Origin: an uncultured Lachnospiraceae bacterium
GTDB taxonomy: Bacteria > Bacillota > Clostridia > Lachnospirales > Lachnospiraceae
DNA: 64,000 nt
Direction of reading: 5' to 3'
Assembly (NCBI GenBank): GCA_900317555.1
Contig: ONHF01000001.1
Location: forward strand, 1 to 64,000
A program made the translations under genes and the position numbers. Of the stretch, positions 60,816 through 64,000 are shown one piece after another; position 1 is the first letter of the stretch, and each line of letters opens with the position of its first letter. The notes under the pieces were generated by a model. That model was not told where the DNA came from, did no database searches, and saw nothing but the letters and a program-made list of their open reading frames with translations.

Positions 60816-60915
60816 GCTGTTCCTCCTTTGGTTTTTCTTCCGTCTGCTCTTGATCTGCGATGACCGCCTCGAGCAGTGCCGCGGCGAGACGTCTCAGCTC
60901 GGGGTGCCGGTCCAT
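60799..60915 (-). CDS. Small early phage protein
   Basis: A 38-codon gene with AGGTGG ahead of the ATG. The peptide has a helix (HPELRRLAAALLEAVIADQ) and a charged tail. The start overlaps the preceding stop (ATGA) and the end overlaps the next start by 17 bp. Confidence 0.55.
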   Translation of the reverse strand: MDRHPELRRLAAALLEAVIADQEQTEEKPKEEQHEDHT

Positions 60916-61112
60916 CACGACCACCTCGACGCGAAGATCTCGCAGATACCCGCGAGAAGAGCGCTGATTGCCGTGCCGCTCATCGCGATCGTGTAGGCGA
61001 GGCCCTCGCTATCGACAAAGCAGGCGAAGATCATCGCCACAAACAAACACGCGAATGTCCGTGTCTCCCAGGCATCCCTTTTCCTGCGTCTGTATCTTGA
61101 AACTCTGTTCAT
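60915..61112 (-). CDS. Small early phage membrane protein
   Basis: ATG 61112 follows AAAGGAGGATCT. The 65-residue protein has a basic start (NRVSRYRRRKRDAW) and two hydrophobic spans (FACLFVAMIFACFV and IAMSGTAISALLAGI). Unknown; such proteins may act in superinfection exclusion, but nothing shows that here. Confidence 0.65.
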   Translation of the reverse strand: MNRVSRYRRRKRDAWETRTFACLFVAMIFACFVDSEGLAYTIAMSGTAISALLAGICEIFASRWS

Positions 61113-61149
61113 AGATCCTCCTTTGTTCAAAGTTCACTAATGGTTAACT

Positions 61150-61356
61150 TCATGAGGTAAAAAAAATCATATTGACTGATACGTGAAAATACTGGGCTAT
61201 TTTCACTTTCATCTCGTCGGAAGGTACAATTTCCCCGGCTTCATACTTCCAGTACGCCTGTCGCGATACGCCGAGCGCCTGAGCGACTTCTGCCATACCA
61301 CGATCACCTCGCAGTTCTTTCATACGTCTTCCTATCTCTTGGCTAGTTGGTAACAT
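61150..61356 (-). CDS. Cro-like XRE regulator, first gene of the leftward operon
   Basis: The 68-residue protein is a single helix-turn-helix domain (IGRRMKELRGDRGMAEVAQALGVSRQAYWKYEAGEIVPSDEM). AAAGGAGG lies ahead of the start. It is divergent from the repressor gene 61512-61817 across a shared operator region, the lysis-lysogeny switch layout. Confidence 0.85.
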   Translation of the reverse strand: MLPTSQEIGRRMKELRGDRGMAEVAQALGVSRQAYWKYEAGEIVPSDEMKVKIAQYFHVSVNMIFFTS

Positions 61357-61379
61357 TTCCTTTGTTCAGTCCTCCTTTG

Positions 61380-61505
61380 CATTCTTTTTGCTTGAGATGA
61401 GTTAACTGCTTGTTAACAACATACATGGTAGCGCCGCACAATATATTTGTCAACCACCGGTTAACAAAAACTATAAAATCTGCTATAGTAGAGCCACGGG
61501 AGGTC
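61380..61505. promoter_or_regulatory. Divergent promoters and operators of the lysogeny switch
   Basis: GTTAAC palindromes occur at about 61398, 61411 and 61460. Leftward: TTGACA, 17 bases, TACCAT (61457 to about 61429 on the minus strand). Rightward: TTAACA, 17 bases, TATAGT (about 61461-61489) ahead of the repressor. GTTAAC is the probable core of the repressor operators (inference). Confidence 0.65.
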
Positions 61506-61511
61506 GAGGCG

Positions 61512-61817
61512 ATGACTACAGCACAAAGAATCAAAGACTTAAGAACAATGCACCACATGACAATGCAGGCTCTCGCCGATCAATGCAATGTATCCAGAGC
61601 TACGATCTCCATGTGGGAAGCCGGTAAAAGAGAGGTGGGCCGTGATAATCTCCAGCTTCTTGCAGATATTTTCAACGTCTCGCTGGATTACTTAACCGGC
61701 AAGTCTGATGTATCTATGCGGTTTTTGTCACCCGAAGAGCTTCAGATCATCGACACTTTTCGTAGCATGAGTGCCGATCAAAAAGCGCTTGTAAAAACAA
61801 TGTTCAAGATAAACTAG
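61512..61817 (+). CDS. XRE-family prophage repressor
   Basis: ATG 61512 is chosen because GGGAGG precedes it and the protein then starts MTTAQRIKDLRTMHHMTMQALADQCNVSRATISMWEAGKREV, a Cro/C1 helix-turn-helix. The C-terminal part (FLSPEELQIIDTFRSMSADQKALVKTMF) is a short dimerisation-type region without a LexA-like peptidase. Induction must therefore follow a route other than self-cleavage. Confidence 0.85.
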   Translation: MTTAQRIKDLRTMHHMTMQALADQCNVSRATISMWEAGKREVGRDNLQLLADIFNVSLDYLTGKSDVSMRFLSPEELQIIDTFRSMSADQKALVKTMFKIN

Positions 61818-61830
61818 GAGGAAAAAAGCT

Positions 61831-62106
61831 ATGTTTGGAAAGCAGAAAGAGACAAAAGAGGAAAAGCAGGCAAGAAAAGAGCAGGAACTCCTTGAGCGGT
61901 ACGGTCTGCAAGAACTGTCAGACCCGCAGGACGTCGCATCAGTACGTAAAATCGCCCAGGAACTGACAGGAACGGGCTTAATGGAGACCGGCATGGCGTT
62001 ATCGATGGGATCCGCGGCCGATCAGGTCAAAGTAAGCTATCTCCGCGCCCTTGTAGAGCAGAATTTTATCATCATTAGACAGTTAGACAGGATCTCAAAG
62101 AAATGA
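61831..62106 (+). CDS. Small charged phage protein between repressor and integrase
   Basis: The 91-residue protein has a Lys/Glu-rich coiled start (KQKETKEEKQARKEQELLERYGL) and a SHOCT-like helical end. AGGAGG precedes the ATG, and the stop overlaps the integrase start (ATGA). It may aid regulation or excision, which is not shown. Confidence 0.65.
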   Translation: MFGKQKETKEEKQARKEQELLERYGLQELSDPQDVASVRKIAQELTGTGLMETGMALSMGSAADQVKVSYLRALVEQNFIIIRQLDRISKK

Positions 62107-63647
62107 CCGGTGTAATCTATGCGAGGTATAGCGAGGGACCGCATCAGACCGACCAGAGCATCGAGGGACAGGTGGCCGATTGTAAAGCATACGCGGCCAA
62201 AAATGGGATAAATATCCTCGGCGTGTATGCCGATCGGCATATCTCCGGCAAAAGTGCGGCGACGCGGCCGGAGTTCCAGCGGCTGATCGACGATGCCCAG
62301 GCGGGGCGCTTTGAGTGCGTGATCGTCTGGAAAATCGACCGATTCGGACGAAACCGGCAGGACATCGCCCTTTACAAGCTCAAGCTCAAGCGTGCGGGCG
62401 TGAAGCTCTTCTATGCCGCCGAGTCAGTGCCCGAGGGCCCGGAGGGCATCATCCTCGAGAGCGTCCTCGAGGGCATCGCGGAATACTATAGCGAGGACCT
62501 GCGACAAAAGGTCATCCGGGGCCGCCGCGAGACCTTGAAAAAGGGCAAGCTCGCGGGCACGGCGCTCCCGATCGGCTACAAGCGGGTCGATGGGCGTCCT
62601 GTAATTGACGAGAGCACCGCTCCGCTGGTCCGTGAAGTTTATCGAATGTATATCGCCGGCGAGGGTGTCAAAAGTTGCATCGAGTACCTTAACGCGCACG
62701 GCGTGACCGGGAGCCGGGGCGGCAAGATCAGCCAGGCCGTCGTTTACCGTATGCTCAGGAGCAAGAGATATATCGGAATATTTGACGAGAGCGGGATCGA
62801 GCTGCGCGCGGATCCGATCATAGACGAGGCGACTTACGAGGAGGCGCAGAAGATGCACAAAGGGAGCAGGCAAAATGCCGCGGCCAAAGCGAAAGACGAG
62901 TATCTGCTGTCCTGCTGCTGTTTTTGCGGCTACTGCGGGGCAATGCTGGTCGGAGACTCTGGCACCGGGAAATCCGGCAGAACCTACCACTATTACACCT
63001 GCGGGAAAAGAAAACGGAAGGGAAGCAAGGCCTGTCAGCTAAAATCGCTGAATCGTGATTTTCTGGACGACCTTGTGATCTCTGCGACCGTCGAGGACAT
63101 GCTGACAGAGGAGACGATCAAGGCGCTCACCGATGAGGTCATGGACATCCAGGCGGAGGGGCAGAAAGAGTCGCCAGCTGTAGCGCTAAAATCTGCGCTT
63201 GACGGCAACAAGAAAAAACAGGCGAACATTGTCCGCGCGATTGAGCTTGGCAACACCCCGGACATCCTCATATCAAGGCTTCAGGAGCTTCAGAACGAGG
63301 CGACGGATCTCGAGGCAGAGATTCGCCAGGCAGAATATGAGCGGCCGACGGTCTCCCGGGAAGCGGTCGAGGGGTGGCTCCGGTCTTTCAAAATGGGCGA
63401 CAAAAAAGACCCGGCGTTCCGTAAGCGTCTCGTTGAGACGTTCGTTGCCCGGGTCGATGTCTATAAGGATAAGGCTGTAATTTATTACAACATAACAGAA
63501 AAACGGGCCGCATCCGGTGTTCGGATACGACCCGTAACGTGGGCACAGCGGGGCTCGAACCCACGACCTTCTGGTTGTGACCCAGATGCTCTCCCGGCTG
63601 AGCTATGTGCCCGTAACGAAAATTATTATACTCCTGTCCTACTTTAA
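62103..63647 (+). CDS. int: Large serine recombinase (prophage integrase)
   Basis: The 514-residue ORF has an N-terminal resolvase domain (GVIYARYSEGPHQTDQSIEGQ with catalytic Ser, ADRHISGKSAATRPEFQRL, VWKIDRFGRNRQD), a recombinase domain and a zinc ribbon (CCCFCGYCGAMLVGDSGTG with KACQ). A coiled coil and YYNITEKR at the C-terminus complete it. It integrates and excises the prophage. The last 40 codons read antisense through the terminator and tRNA-Val, so they are probably host sequence fused on by integration; the free phage gene would end differently. Confidence 0.92.
   Translation: MTGVIYARYSEGPHQTDQSIEGQVADCKAYAAKNGINILGVYADRHISGKSAATRPEFQRLIDDAQAGRFECVIVWKIDRFGRNRQDIALYKLKLKRAGVKLFYAAESVPEGPEGIILESVLEGIAEYYSEDLRQKVIRGRRETLKKGKLAGTALPIGYKRVDGRPVIDESTAPLVREVYRMYIAGEGVKSCIEYLNAHGVTGSRGGKISQAVVYRMLRSKRYIGIFDESGIELRADPIIDEATYEEAQKMHKGSRQNAAAKAKDEYLLSCCCFCGYCGAMLVGDSGTGKSGRTYHYYTCGKRKRKGSKACQLKSLNRDFLDDLVISATVEDMLTEETIKALTDEVMDIQAEGQKESPAVALKSALDGNKKKQANIVRAIELGNTPDILISRLQELQNEATDLEAEIRQAEYERPTVSREAVEGWLRSFKMGDKKDPAFRKRLVETFVARVDVYKDKAVIYYNITEKRAASGVRIRPVTWAQRGSNPRPSGCDPDALPAELCARNENYYTPVLL
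63504..63534 (-). terminator. Terminator downstream of tRNA-Val, overlapping the candidate right attachment site
   Basis: On the minus strand a 13-bp stem (CGGGTCGTATCCG / CGGATGCGGCCCG, two G-U pairs) with loop AACAC is followed by TTTTTCTG. GTGTTCG at 63517-63523 is also the candidate core of attR. Confidence 0.7.
63541..63612 (-). tRNA. tRNA-Val (anticodon CAC)
   Basis: Acceptor GGGCACA/TGTGCCC is perfect. Anticodon stem TCTGG/CCAGA encloses GTCACAA, giving CAC. T-arm GTGGG-TTCGAGC-CCCGC has one wobble. On the minus strand TATAAT and TTGTGG lie just upstream as a promoter. Its 3' end faces the prophage. CCA is not encoded. Confidence 0.9.
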
Positions 63648-63725
63648 CCACAACAGGAAAACACAAGAGAGACGAAATCATTCACACAAAATGCCATCAG
63701 CCGCCGCCCGGCGAAAAGCGGGCAG

Positions 63726-64000
63726 TCAGCGCCCGCTTTTCCCTGCGGCCGCCTTCTGATACAGAAGTCCGCCGGCAATCAGAATTATACCAATCAGGTC
63801 CGTGAGCGGCTTCGGATCAATCAGCAGGATGCCTCCGGCTGCCATCGCGATGCGGACCAGCGCATTCATATCGCAGAAAACATATCCCTCCAGCGCCGCG
63901 GATACACCAAAGATACCGATCAAAGACGTCGCTGCGATCTGCGCGACCTGCAGCGCATTTGTGTCAATTAGAAGCAGCGCAGGGCTGAAGCAGAACACAT
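63726..64000 (-). CDS. TRAP transporter fused permease, C-terminal part (runs off the window)
   Basis: Only the last 90 residues are visible: hydrophobic spans with VSAALEGYVFCDMNALVRIAMAAGGILLI and TDLIGIILIAGGLL. This is the usual end of large 4TM/12TM TRAP permeases (DUF3394 region), which import C4-dicarboxylates or similar acids using ion gradients. A hairpin AAAGCGGGC/GCCCGCTTT (63714-63740) overlaps the stop and probably terminates it. Confidence 0.75.
   Translation of the reverse strand, partial: VFCFSPALLLIDTNALQVAQIAATSLIGIFGVSAALEGYVFCDMNALVRIAMAAGGILLIDPKPLTDLIGIILIAGGLLYQKAAAGKSGR

Noticed and set aside
28091-63530. Match of GTATTCGAACACC (28090 region) to GTATCCGAACACC (63515 region)
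   Set aside because: The two are in opposite orientation, so they cannot be the direct attachment repeats that bound a prophage.

Overview
This window looks like a chromosomal segment of a low-to-mid GC Gram-positive anaerobe, most likely a gut clostridium. The evidence is the strong AGGAGG-type ribosome binding sites, a T-box leader, LrgAB, AzlCD, LytTR signalling, a TrpB2-type tryptophan synthase and IS30/Tn916-type mobile genes. No rRNA or marker gene is present to fix the species.

Host and accessory part, about 1-28 kb. It opens with the tail of a LysR regulator, a LysE exporter, AzlCD, small regulators and an acetyltransferase. A decaying stretch follows: a frameshifted DUF2200 gene, lrgB with an in-frame stop, a 5'-truncated methionine-synthase-like gene, a broken repeat surface protein fused to a truncated sensor kinase, and two intact MATE pumps. 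From about 14.9 to 23.7 kb lies an island hot spot marked by three copies of the 5' end of a low-molecular-weight protein tyrosine phosphatase gene; only the last copy is complete. Between the copies are (i) an RNA-repair-like cassette (structured leader with a short ORF, tRNA-Lys, an RtcB RNA ligase, an XRE regulator, then tRNA-Glu, Glu, His and Ser), a broken IS30 transposase, a Vsr-type endonuclease and a truncated tyrosine integrase, and (ii) an AbiE toxin-antitoxin module with its own operators. A DUF362 ferredoxin-like protein, a possible nuclease and a T-box controlled trpB2 complete the host section.

Prophage, about 28.1-63.5 kb. This is a complete-looking temperate siphovirus. A repressor and a large serine integrase read rightward. 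A long leftward block runs from the early region (Cro-like regulator, DUF2800, DUF2815, family A DNA polymerase, DUF4406, VapE-type primase-helicase, VRR-NUC, SNF2 helicase) through an ArpU/RinA-like regulator, HNH and terminase to HK97-type head and tail genes and lysis genes. A tRNA-Val gene lies immediately right of the integrase, followed by the tail of a TRAP transporter gene.

The most striking system is a diversity-generating retroelement (DGR) inside the prophage: target gene, Avd-like protein, template repeat (TR) and reverse transcriptase between 30.1 and 33.2 kb. I aligned the TR by eye with two variable repeats, one at the end of the adjacent tail-type gene (VR1) and one 24 kb away at the end of a small gene in the replication module (VR2). 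VR1 differs from the TR at 14 sites and VR2 at 13, and every one of the 27 changes falls on a TR adenine of the coding strand, the signature of mutagenic retrohoming. Both VRs are followed by the same GC-rich hairpin. One reverse transcriptase therefore appears to diversify two different proteins, one of them expressed with replication genes rather than virion genes.
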